This document shows, piece by piece, positions 1-9,400 of a stretch of 64,000 nucleotides of DNA. The position numbers were made by a program, and so were the translations under genes. The notes under the pieces were generated by a model. That model worked only from the letters and a program-made list of their open reading frames with translations, had not been told where the DNA came from and did not search any database. Within the stretch, counting starts at the first letter, position 1, and each line of letters begins with the position of its first letter. Source of the DNA: Candidatus Cloacimonetes bacterium HGW-Cloacimonetes-2 (GTDB lineage: Bacteria > Cloacimonadota > Cloacimonadia > Cloacimonadales > Cloacimonadaceae); assembly GCA_002842035.1 (NCBI GenBank), contig PHBP01000001.1:419198-483197 (forward strand), given 5' to 3'.

Positions 1-1015
1 ACTTCTGGCGCACGCTCTCGTCGCGAATGGTCTGCTCCGGCTTGATAAAGGTTCTGCCAATATAGTGATTGCGGATCAAGCCCAAAGACAGTGGTATCCC
101 CAATCTGCTGGCATAGCCGGAGGCAATGAAATTGGATGAATCCGGCACCGGAACTATATAGTCCGGCCTTAGATCCTTATCATTATCAGCCATCAAAGCG
201 CCAATCTTTTCACGCACTGCAAAGACGTTTTCGCCAAAGTGATGGCTATCGGGTCTGGAGAAGTAGATATGCTCAAAGATACAGTGCTTGTCCGTATCGT
301 GAGAACGGTAAAACTTTGGATCATTCTCGATGATCGTGATGCCACTCTCGTTCACCCGGATAATCCCGGCAGGAGGTACTTCCTTGCGTTCGCATACGTT
401 CAGGGTATCCAGCGCGCAGCTTTCTGAAGCCACTACGACCGTGCCATCCTCGGTTCTACCCCAGACCATCGGGCGTATGCTATAGGGATCGCGCAGCATA
501 TAAAGCTCTGTCCGTGTAGCAAATACACAGGAATAAGCACCCTTGATCTCGCGCATCAAAGCCTGTATGGCATCGATGATTCCGGCTCCATTTTGCATCT
601 GTAAAGCCAGGAATCTCAGTAACAGTTCGCCATCATTATCGCTATTAAAATAAACACTCTCGGCTTCCAGCCTGGCTCGCATTTCCTGATAGTTTACCAG
701 ATCGCCATTTGATGCCAGAGCAAAGCCGGGACCGGACAGGGTCTCCAGGAGGTGAGGCTGGCTGTTGAACGCAGTGGCTGAGCCTTTGGTGGGATAGCGC
801 ACATGCCCGATCGCCAGGCTACCTTTCAATTCGGCAAGCGCTTCTTCTGTAAAAACTTCCTTGACCAGCCCCATCTTTTTGCGCAGCCGTATCACGTGTC
901 CATCGCTGACCGCCATACCACAGCTTTCCTGCCCTCTGTGCTGTTCAGCAAACATCCCCAAAGCCGCCAGGCGAGCTGCTTCCGGGCTACCGTAAACACC
1001 GATAATTCCACACAT
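1..1015 (-). CDS. purF: Amidophosphoribosyltransferase, 3' end outside window
   Basis: PurF catalyses the first committed step of purine synthesis, transferring glutamine-derived ammonia to PRPP. The minus strand opens with MCGIIGVYG, so after Met removal Cys2 is the N-terminal nucleophile of the class II glutaminase domain. It is followed by the conserved EQHRGQES and GHVRYPTKG stretches, and the frame stays open to base 1. About 338 of the usual 460-480 residues are present; the C-terminal phosphoribosyltransferase part lies outside the window. The ATG shares one base with the stop of plsY upstream (TAATG), so the two are probably translationally coupled. The family assignment is secure. 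Confidence 0.96.
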   Translation of the reverse strand, partial: MCGIIGVYGSPEAARLAALGMFAEQHRGQESCGMAVSDGHVIRLRKKMGLVKEVFTEEALAELKGSLAIGHVRYPTKGSATAFNSQPHLLETLSGPGFALASNGDLVNYQEMRARLEAESVYFNSDNDGELLLRFLALQMQNGAGIIDAIQALMREIKGAYSCVFATRTELYMLRDPYSIRPMVWGRTEDGTVVVASESCALDTLNVCERKEVPPAGIIRVNESGITIIENDPKFYRSHDTDKHCIFEHIYFSRPDSHHFGENVFAVREKIGALMADNDKDLRPDYIVPVPDSSNFIASGYASRLGIPLSLGLIRNHYIGRTFIKPEQTIRDESVRQK

Positions 1016-1644
1016 TAGAGGCTTCCCTTTTTAGTAAATCTGATTTTATTCTCACTAGCCCGGATTAGCCGGCCTATGTTTTCCTTGTGTTTATAGATGA
1101 TCATCGCCACCACTACGACAGTGAAAGCCACCTTTACCCAATCTGGACTGGGGCTAAAGTACTGCCGGAGACCCACAAAGATGCCAAAGCTGATTGCTGC
1201 CAGGATCGAGCCCAGCGAGACATAGCGGGTAATCAGCACGATAATGATAAAAAAGAGTAGAGCCAAGCCCAGTTCTCCCGGTGCCAGCGCCAAAAAGACT
1301 CCCCCCGCTGTGGCTACGCCTTTGCCGCCTTTAAAGCCCAAAAAGATCGTGAAGATATGCCCCAGAATTACCACCAATCCACTTAAGACCACCAGCCAGG
1401 GATAATCTCCCAATAGCATCTTACTGAGAATGACCACGGCAAAACCTTTTAACATATCGAGTAAGAGGATGATGATCCCGGTACGCGTGCCGAAGAGCCT
1501 CAGGGCATTGGTAGCCCCGATGTTTCCGCTGCCGGCTGTGCGTATATCGGTCTTGTAAAAGAGCTTGCCCACCAGATAGCCCATCGGGATGGAGCCTGCA
1601 AGATAAGCTCCCACCAGTATAAGTAGTGCCTCAAGCCAGATCAT
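1015..1644 (-). CDS. plsY: Glycerol-3-phosphate acyltransferase PlsY
   Basis: This is a 209-residue integral membrane protein that transfers the acyl group of acyl-phosphate to the sn-1 position of glycerol-3-phosphate, the first step of phospholipid synthesis. It shows several hydrophobic segments and the PlsY signature loops GSGNIGATNALR (about residues 38-49) and GFKGGKGVATAGG (about 103-115). The length is typical. It overlaps the 3' end of der by 14 nt and the start of purF by 1 nt, forming a compact der-plsY-purF unit on the minus strand. PlsX is not visible nearby. Confidence 0.97.
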   Translation of the reverse strand: MIWLEALLILVGAYLAGSIPMGYLVGKLFYKTDIRTAGSGNIGATNALRLFGTRTGIIILLLDMLKGFAVVILSKMLLGDYPWLVVLSGLVVILGHIFTIFLGFKGGKGVATAGGVFLALAPGELGLALLFFIIIVLITRYVSLGSILAAISFGIFVGLRQYFSPSPDWVKVAFTVVVVAMIIYKHKENIGRLIRASENKIRFTKKGSL

Positions 1645-2971
1645 CTTCGTCCTTCTTGCGTCCTTTGAAGATCAGCTTGATGCTCACTCCCTCAAAGGCA
1701 AAGACTTCCCTAAGTTGATTGTGCAGATAGCGGCGGTAGTTTTCTGAAACCAATGCCGGTTGATTGCAAAAGAAGATAAAGGTGGGCGGCTTGACCGCAG
1801 CCTGCGTCATATAATAAATCTTTACGTGTTTGCCTGTGGCATGGGTCGGAGGTCTGCGCTCCACAACCGTCTCCATAAAGCGATTGAGCTCTGAAGTGCT
1901 GATCCTCTTTTGGCTCTCTTCCTCGATCTGGACGATCTGCTCCATCACGCGGTTGATCCGCTGTCCGGTCTTGGCAGAGATAAATTGCACTGGGGCAAAC
2001 TGCAGGAAAGGCATCTGAAAATGCAGCTCTTCCAGGAATTTCTTCGTCGAATGGGTATCCTTTTCTACCAGATCCCACTTGTTGTAAGCTATCATAATCT
2101 CTTTCATCTTGCGCTTGGCATAGGAAGCTATCTTGATGTCCTGCATTGAGATCTCTTCATCTGCGGTAAGCACCAGGACGACAATATCCGCCCTATCAAC
2201 CGCTTCAATCGTGCGCATTACGGAGAAGTATTCCACTCCATAAGTCACCTTGGTCTTGCGCCTGAGACCGGCTGTATCGATCAGGACATATTCTTTGCCG
2301 TGATACTTGAAGATCGTATCGATCGCGTCGCGAGTAGTGCCCGGAACATCTGTGACAATCTGCTGATCGCTGCCCAGCATCCGGTTTACGATCGAGCTTT
2401 TGCCTACGTTGGGCTTGCCTACAATGGCAATCCTGGTCAGCGGTGCCGGTTTTTCTTCCGTCGCATCCATTGTATCGGGCATCATCTTGATCAGTTCATC
2501 CAGAAAGTTGCCCGTATTGCGTCCATGCGAAGCAGAGATCGGGAAGGCATCGCCAAAGCCCAATTGCAAAAAGTCGTAAACTTCCCATTCGATTTTTTCA
2601 CTATCGGATTTATTGGCAGCCAAAAAGACCTTATCTCTGTGCGGATAGAGGATCTTGGCGATTGCTTTGTCAATATCGGTAGCCCCGGTCTGAGCATCCA
2701 CCATAAAGATTATCAGGTCGCTTTCGTCGATAGCCAGCAGCGCTTGATGCTTTACCATCTTGTCGATTGCTTCGCCGGAATCAAAAATAATCCCGCCGGT
2801 ATCCACCAGCTTGAAAATCTTGCCATTCCATTCGACATCTTCATACTTGCGATCCCGCGTAACACCCGCTTCAAAATCCACGATTGCATTACGCTTGCGG
2901 CTCAGTCTGTTAAACAGGGTCGATTTCCCGACATTGGGACGCCCCACGATTGATACTATGTATTTTCTCAT
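1631..2971 (-). CDS. der: Ribosome-assembly GTPase Der (EngA)
   Basis: This is a 446-residue tandem GTPase needed for 50S subunit maturation. G domain 1 has GRPNVGKS (10-17), DTGG (57-60) and NKSD (120-123). G domain 2 has GKPNVGKS (185-192), DTAG (232-235) and NKWD (297-300). The C-terminal KH-like domain ends in a basic tail. The frame is open 25 codons further upstream, but the start at 2971 is chosen because MRKYIVSIVGRPN matches the family N-terminus and an AAGGA ribosome site lies just upstream. Its 3' end overlaps plsY by 14 nt. Confidence 0.97.
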   Translation of the reverse strand: MRKYIVSIVGRPNVGKSTLFNRLSRKRNAIVDFEAGVTRDRKYEDVEWNGKIFKLVDTGGIIFDSGEAIDKMVKHQALLAIDESDLIIFMVDAQTGATDIDKAIAKILYPHRDKVFLAANKSDSEKIEWEVYDFLQLGFGDAFPISASHGRNTGNFLDELIKMMPDTMDATEEKPAPLTRIAIVGKPNVGKSSIVNRMLGSDQQIVTDVPGTTRDAIDTIFKYHGKEYVLIDTAGLRRKTKVTYGVEYFSVMRTIEAVDRADIVVLVLTADEEISMQDIKIASYAKRKMKEIMIAYNKWDLVEKDTHSTKKFLEELHFQMPFLQFAPVQFISAKTGQRINRVMEQIVQIEEESQKRISTSELNRFMETVVERRPPTHATGKHVKIYYMTQAAVKPPTFIFFCNQPALVSENYRRYLHNQLREVFAFEGVSIKLIFKGRKKDEDDLA

Positions 2972-3294
2972 ATAATCCTTGCTTTCTAATCTGCTAAGGA
3001 GCTGTCTCAAAGGGAGACTCCTCCAGCATAACTGCTTTTTGTGCAACTCTTTTTAAGATATGAATTTTGTCAATAGCAGAGCGCTCCATAATGCTATGCA
3101 TTAAGGGAGGATTTTCCCAGGACTGTTGTATGTGTTTTTGATCATACCCGATATGAGATCGGGTATGCCAGCCAAAATGCTATTATAGTGAATCCGCAAA
3201 TTAGCCAGCCAAGACGCGTAACTACGACTGCTCAAAGGCATTATTGCCTTGACAGAATCGATCTGTCTCGCCAGAGTGCTGTAAGGAGCTCAAT
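2972..3294. other. Divergent intergenic region between der and a VOC gene
   Basis: 323 bases hold the upstream regions of der (minus) and the VOC gene (plus). The only clear structure is a perfect 10-bp inverted repeat with a 5-base loop at 3143-3167. No RNA gene was recognised. Confidence 0.6.
3143..3167. repeat. 10-bp perfect inverted repeat, 5-base loop
   Basis: CATACCCGAT (3143-3152) pairs with ATCGGGTATG (3158-3167). No T tract follows on either strand, so it is unlikely to be a simple terminator. Its position between divergent genes suggests a regulator site or a small palindromic repeat; neither can be shown from sequence alone. Confidence 0.5.
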
Positions 3295-3690
3295 ATGAAA
3301 GGAAGATTACACCACGTGGAGATTTATGTGCGGGATCTTGCGATCAGCCGCAGCTTTTGGTCCTGGCTGCTGGAAAGCCTGGGTTACAAGCTCTTTCAGG
3401 AGTGGGACGCAGGATTCAGCTTTCTGCTGGAAGAGACGTACATCGTCTTTGTCCAGACTGAAGAACGCTATCTGGATATTCCCTACCACCGCTGCCGTGC
3501 CGGATTGAACCATCTGGCATTTCACGCAGGTAGCAGAAAGATGGTGGATGAGATCACTGATGCATTAAGAGAGAAAGGGGTTAATATCCTCTATCCGGAC
3601 AGGCATCCTTATGCCGGTGGAGAGGGTTATTATGCTGTGTTCTTTGAGGATCCCGACCGAATGAAGGTAGAGATTACCGCTGATTCTTAA
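3295..3690 (+). CDS. VOC / glyoxalase-fold family protein
   Basis: A 131-residue single-unit vicinal-oxygen-chelate protein. The N-terminus HHVEIYVRDL, the central LNHLAFH and the C-terminal FEDPDRMKVEI are the usual positions of metal ligands (His, His, Glu) in glyoxalase and dioxygenase-like members. The substrate cannot be deduced. The start is supported by GTAAGGAG 7 bases upstream. It stands alone, divergent from der. Alternatives within the superfamily include lactoylglutathione lyase-like, fosfomycin-resistance-like and uncharacterised enzymes. Confidence 0.85.
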   Translation: MKGRLHHVEIYVRDLAISRSFWSWLLESLGYKLFQEWDAGFSFLLEETYIVFVQTEERYLDIPYHRCRAGLNHLAFHAGSRKMVDEITDALREKGVNILYPDRHPYAGGEGYYAVFFEDPDRMKVEITADS

Positions 3691-3917
3691 TGCAGAACCG
3701 GAGGGCTTGCAATCGGGTATCACTTATCAAGCCTTACTATGGAACAATAGGCTTTATTATGTCGAAATCCGGGCTTGTACGCAAAAAAGAACTTGACTTC
3801 ATTCTTTATGGCAGAGATTTATGTAAATAGTCGTATGGTCACACATAATATTACTCTTGATATCTTGTATCTCATACTCGAACAATAGTCTCTACATCAT
3901 CAAACAAGGGGTAAACA

Positions 3918-5933
3918 ATGAAAAGACAGATACTGATTTCATTCTTTATGCTATTCTGTGTAATGCTCTCGGCTCAAAGCGTAAACTGGCTCTGGGCAAA
4001 CGGCGCTGGAGGATCTAGCAGTGATCGTGGCAGGGCAATCGCCACCGATACAGCAGGCAATTGCTATGTAACAGGTACTTTCATCGGAACTGTCAACTTT
4101 GGTACCACAAGCCTCACCAGTAGCGGCAGCGATGATATCTTCATTGCAAAGCTCGACACTTTTGGCAACTGGATTTGGGTAAAAAGAGCCGGAGGAGCGG
4201 ATGTTGACGCAGGCTATGGGATTGCTGCTGACGCCGCTGGCAATTGCTATATTACAGGATACTTCCAGGGCACTGCCGCCTTTGGTGGCAATTCGCTCGT
4301 CAGCAGTGGCGCTTCGGACATCTTTATCGCCAAACTGGATACAAACGGCAATTGGCTTTGGGCAAATAAAGCCGGGGGCACAGGTACTGATATTGGTAAT
4401 GCCATTAGCACGGATGCAGATGGCAATTGCTTTGCTGCCGGATACTATCAGGGCACTGCTACTTTTGGAGATAGCTCCCACACCAGTAACGGCTCATATG
4501 ATGTATTTATCGCAGGGGTTGATACCAATGGCAATTGGCTTTGGGCAAAAAGTGCAGGTGGCTCCAGCACAGATGCAGCTTATGGCATAAGCTCAGATGC
4601 CGATGGCAATTGCTATGTCACGGGTAGCTTTATGGGCACTGCCGCTTTCGGCGTCAACAATCTCTCGAGCATTGGCTCTTCTGATATCTTTATCGCAAAG
4701 CTGGATGCCGATAGTGACTGGCAGTGGACAATCCGCGCCGGGGGAACCGGTAGTGATACCGGCAATGGCATTGCCACAGATATTTCCGGTGATTGCTATG
4801 TCATAGGATCTTTCTCCGCAACTGCAGACTTTGGCAGCACTTCCCTCACCAGCGCCGGCGGGGCTGAGATCATAATCACTAAGCTCGATCCGAATGGCAA
4901 CTGGCTCTGGGCAAAAAAAGCAGGCGGGACTGGTGCTGATACGGGCTATGGCGTTGCCACGGATGCCAGCGGTAACTGCTACATCACAGGATTTTTCTCC
5001 GGTACCGCCGCATTCGGCGAGACAAACCTTACCAGCTCCGGCGCAAACGAAATCTTTAGCTCCAAACTGGATACTGAGGGCAACTGGCTCTGGGCAAACC
5101 GTGCAGGAGGCTCCAGCCTTGATATCGGATATGCCATAGCAAGCGACCCAAGTGGCTATTGCTATGTCACCGGAACGATCCTGGGCACAGCAGCTTTTGG
5201 CAGTATATCGATCAACCCGGGTCTGGTCAATGACATCTTTATAGCCAAATCTGGCCTTCCCTATCCGCTTATCACTACTGACATACAAGGAGTAGTGGAC
5301 TTTGCGAATGTTTATCTCGAAACTACATCTCTGCCTTTCCCAGTATGGATCAAGAACTCCGGAATGGCTGATCTGGTGATCGATGCACTCAGTTTGCAGC
5401 AGGCAAATTCAGCCTTTTCGATCCAGGAGATCACCCTGCCTGCCACTATTGCATCAATGGACAGCCTTAGCATTAATCTGCTCTTTACACCTCAGGTGCC
5501 GGGACAGGTCATAGACAGCCTGTTTATTGCCAATAACTCTCAAAATCTCCCGCTCTATGCCCTCCAGCTAAGAGGCACGGCAGTATTTGCCGAACCGATG
5601 GCACCCGCAAATGTGAATAGTGTTATGAACGGCTTTGATGCCATCATCACCTGGGATGAGGTCACACAATCCGTAGCCAATACTCCCATCGTGCCGGATT
5701 TCTATTTCATTTATTTCAATGGCTCGCCTGATCCTCAAGGTGTGTACTACTTTCTGGGAAGGTCACTCGGCACGCAGTTCACCCACTATGACGTTGGCTG
5801 GGGCGCTGAACATATGTTTTATCGGGTAAAAGCTATCAAACTGGTCAGCAGGAATCAAGCCTTGCTTGACAGGCTTATCATTCCCGGTATGACGGAAGAT
5901 GAGATAACAGCAATCTTGAAGTCTTTGGAATGA
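3918..5933 (+). CDS. Secreted SBBP-repeat beta-propeller protein
   Basis: A 671-residue exported protein. It starts with a signal peptide (MKRQILISFFMLFCVMLSAQ). Then come seven consecutive copies of a 61-residue unit (roughly residues 24-450) with the pattern NWLWA..AGG, D..GNCYVTG, G.A.FG and DIFIAKLD, which is the SBBP seven-bladed-beta-propeller repeat. Seven units imply one closed propeller (inference). A choice-of-anchor-D-like Ig domain follows (about 455-560), then an Fn3-like tail with the motif YFIYFNGSPDP. There is no YPNPFNP-type sorting module, so the secretion route beyond Sec is unclear. Every repeat carries a Cys in GNCYVTG. The start has a ribosome site AAGGGG. Confidence 0.85.
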   Translation: MKRQILISFFMLFCVMLSAQSVNWLWANGAGGSSSDRGRAIATDTAGNCYVTGTFIGTVNFGTTSLTSSGSDDIFIAKLDTFGNWIWVKRAGGADVDAGYGIAADAAGNCYITGYFQGTAAFGGNSLVSSGASDIFIAKLDTNGNWLWANKAGGTGTDIGNAISTDADGNCFAAGYYQGTATFGDSSHTSNGSYDVFIAGVDTNGNWLWAKSAGGSSTDAAYGISSDADGNCYVTGSFMGTAAFGVNNLSSIGSSDIFIAKLDADSDWQWTIRAGGTGSDTGNGIATDISGDCYVIGSFSATADFGSTSLTSAGGAEIIITKLDPNGNWLWAKKAGGTGADTGYGVATDASGNCYITGFFSGTAAFGETNLTSSGANEIFSSKLDTEGNWLWANRAGGSSLDIGYAIASDPSGYCYVTGTILGTAAFGSISINPGLVNDIFIAKSGLPYPLITTDIQGVVDFANVYLETTSLPFPVWIKNSGMADLVIDALSLQQANSAFSIQEITLPATIASMDSLSINLLFTPQVPGQVIDSLFIANNSQNLPLYALQLRGTAVFAEPMAPANVNSVMNGFDAIITWDEVTQSVANTPIVPDFYFIYFNGSPDPQGVYYFLGRSLGTQFTHYDVGWGAEHMFYRVKAIKLVSRNQALLDRLIIPGMTEDEITAILKSLE

Positions 5934-6470
5934 TGGTCTATTAGGATTCTCAGCAGCATCCCCCCTGCTTGACAGGATGCTTCTATCCTGCTTGTATCCT
6001 GCTTGAATCCTGCTTGAACAAGCATCAAGCGACTGTTGTATATGGATTTAGCAGCCTTTTACCCAATAGGCAAGCTTAAACTACTGTCTCCTAAGGAATT
6101 GCCGGGAGATTCCCGGGCCTATCCCGGGTCTATCGCAGGCCTGGGCCTGTGGATCTCCCGGCTTGGGGCTTGCCTGCTCCCCGCACTATCTTCAGATAGA
6201 CTGCAGAAAATGTTGATCGGGATGCCTCCAGGCATACTATCAAAGGTAATCTTGCTTTTGAGGTGGGTGGAGATAGCAATACATAAACTTCACGCATAGC
6301 TCAGTCTATCACAAATCACCTATTTCCCAAGCGCTTTGTAAACACAACTTATCCCTTCTATTATTTTCTACAGAGCAGTAATGCAATAGATCAAGAACTT
6401 ACTTGACACAATAGACATTTTCACATTCGTAATATTTCAAATAGCAAAATCTACCAAAACTGAGGTAAAT
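5934..6470. other. Gene-free 537-base stretch with short tandem repeats
   Basis: It contains an 11-bp tandem repeat (5984-6016), a GC-rich patch around 6110-6185 with several small palindromes such as CAGGCCTGGGCCTG, and the AT-rich leader of the next gene. An 87-codon open frame at 6036-6299 lacks a ribosome site and family features and is not called. A TTGACA sits near 6404, but no well-spaced -10 follows. Confidence 0.55.
5984..6016 (+). repeat. Three tandem 11-bp units (TATCCTGCTTG)
   Basis: TATCCTGCTTG occurs at 5984 and 5995 and as AATCCTGCTTG at 6006, with a degenerate CCCTGCTTGACAGG copy just upstream. It lies directly downstream of the SBBP gene. No function is evident. Confidence 0.8.
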
Positions 6471-9400
6471 ATGCGTAAAACAATGCTTCTGATGCTCATC
6501 TTGCTGGTGCCGGTACTGATCTGCGCCAATGCAATCCTGAGCACGAGTCTGCAGCGTCCCCGCTTTGCAGCTAATATTTTGAAAATTCAGCTTTCTACAG
6601 ATGCCATCGCGAGAACTGATCTTCCCACAGAATACTATTCCGAAGCTCCGGAATTTGGCATTGAAGAGCTGGATGAACTAGCCGCTTCATACGGCAGCCA
6701 CAAGATACTGAGAGCTCATATCCGTATGAAAGACAGGGCATTCGAACAGAGAACCGGCTTTGATCGCTGGTTTTTGATTATCTTTGACAACGCGCTGGAT
6801 GTAGAAAGCGCTCTAGGTGAATTCAAGCTCCAAAAGCAATGGATTGATGAAGCCATCCCGGAGTATTATGCTTATACTACTGCTGTTCCCAATGATACTT
6901 ATTATGCCAATAACTGGGGTCACAACAACACCGCCCAGTTGCCCGTCTATACCGGAGGTAGCCATTCCGGAGCCGGAGTGGGCACCATTGGGTTTGATGT
7001 TGATGCCCAGCTTGCCTGGGATCAATCTCAAGGCTATGGCTCGATCTATACAATTATTGCCATCATCGATACGGGTGTCGATACCGCTCATCCTGATCTG
7101 CGTTTGGTAGCAGGATATGACTATGGCGACAACGACGGTAACCCAATGGACGACAGCGCCGATCCCGGACACGGAACTGCGTGTTCCGGCGTGGCAGCAG
7201 GTCGGGCAAACAACGCCCTGGGAGTTACAGGTATTGCCGGTGGTTGTACAGTGATGCCCTTGAAGATAGCAGATTCTGCCGGAAACCTGGGCTTCACAGC
7301 TATTGAGAATGCACTTACACACTGCGGAAACAATGGAGTCGATGTAGCCAGTATGAGTTTTGGCGCGGAAGGCGGAATGGGTGAAGGCGATAGCCCTTCA
7401 ACCGATACAGCTCTGGAATATGCCTATAGCAATGGAGTTACCCTCCTGGCAGCCACAGCCAATAGCAATACATCTGCCATAGCATACCCATCCAATCATA
7501 ACAAAGTGATCTCCGTGGGTGCTGCCAGTCCAACCGGACAGCGTAAAAGCACTTCATCTTCAGATGGAGAAAACTGGTGGGGTTCAAACTACGGCGTAGC
7601 CACGATAGACGATCCCAATGCTGTCGATATTATGGCTCCCACAATCCTCCCCGCCACCGATATCACCGGTGCCGGCAATGGTTACAATACTACCAGTGAT
7701 TATTATATGTGGTTCAATGGCACCTCCTGCGCTACTCCCTATGCCGCAGGTGTGGCAGCTCTCCTCATATCCAAAGACCCTTCGCTTACACCTGCACAGG
7801 TACGCACAGCGCTTACCTCTACTGCCACCGATATGACCTTTGATGGCGGAGCAGGCTGGGATCGCTATACTGGCTATGGTATGGTCAATGCCAATAACGC
7901 ACTGCTTTCTCTAGTGCCGGGAATGCCTACTTGCCAGATTACAGCCCCGATAGGCGGAAGCGTAATAGATCTGGGCAGCACAGTAACGATCAACGCTAAC
8001 GCCACAGATAGCGATGGGACTATTATCGACGTCAAGTTTTACATCGACAACGTACTGCAGTTTACGGATAATGCCAGCCCCTATAGCTGGAGCTGGAATA
8101 CCACCGGTTACAGCGGTGGCAGCCACCTTATCAAAGCAGTAGCCACAGATAATAGCTCAAACACAGCTCAGAGCGAGATCACAATCTCCTTGCTCGCTCC
8201 TCCCAATGAAGGTTTTGAGAGCGGTAACTTTGCTGCATATCCCTGGGTAAACAGCTCTTCGATCCCCTGGACTGTCCAAAGTATTGAGAAATTCAGCGGT
8301 ACTTATGCAGCCAGGAGCGGCGCTATCGCTGAAAATGGCAGCACGGAGATCAGTGTCACGGTAAACGTCACCGAAGCCGGTAATATCAGCTTTTATCAGA
8401 AGGTATCCTCCGAATCTGGCTATGATTACCTGCGTTTCTTTATTGATGGAGTGCAGCAGGCACAATGGTCTGGAACTGGAAGCTGGACGCAACAAAGCTA
8501 TCCGGTCAATCCGGGCGCTCATACCTTTATGTGGAGATACACAAAGGACGTTAGTGTAAACGCAGGCAGCGATTGCGCCTGGATCGATCATATCATCTTC
8601 CCGCCTACCGGCACGATGTACGCCATCCCGCAAAACTTCAGTGCAGATGCGGGTAATGGCTATGTGCAACTGAGCTGGCAAGCTCCGGTCAGTGGATCAC
8701 CCACAGGATACAAGATATTCAGGGATAGCACACTGCTTACGACCGTTACAGGACTCAGCTATACAGATTATGCCGTGGTGAATGAAACCAGCTATAGCTA
8801 CTACCTCAAAGCTGTCTATGCCGGAGGCGAATCCAGTCCCACAGCGACAATTGTCGCCACTCCAACAGCTATCGTAACGACTGAATTCATCATCGGGACA
8901 GAAACCACATCAACAGGATCGACAGAAGGGTGCCCAGTCAACGTATATTACAAGAGCTTACACGGACAATCGGTTTATACTCGAGCAGAACTCAACGCAG
9001 CAGGCATCATTGGTCCGATCAATATCACTCAGCTTGGCTTCAATATCACAGGTTTACCGGATCAGGTGATGCCGACATTCTTGGTAAGAATGGGACATAC
9101 AAGCCAAGCCAATGCGGCGAGTTGGGTTCTCGAACCCAGCCTGACGACAGTATGGTCTGCCACGTCCTATCAGCCTGCCGCTACCGGCTGGAATATGTAC
9201 ACTCTCAGCACTCCTTTCCTTTGGAACGGAACTGATAATATCGTAGTCGATACTGCCTTTGGGCTAGTTCCAACTTATACCTCTACCGGTACTGTACAAT
9301 TCACAACAGTCTCTACAGGCTACAGATTTGTCCGGGTGGATACCGCTGACCAAACATCAGTCTTTGCCGGCGGTAGTACCACAAATTCAAGACCAAATGT

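Noticed and set aside
3951-5288. Two long antisense frames (176 and 231 codons) opposite the SBBP repeats
   Set aside because: Their repetitive protein follows the 183-nt period of the sense gene, so they are by-products of the repeats.
6036-6299. 87-codon ORF in the spacer before the S8 protease
   Set aside because: No ribosome site, low-complexity composition and GC-rich palindromes. No protein-like features.
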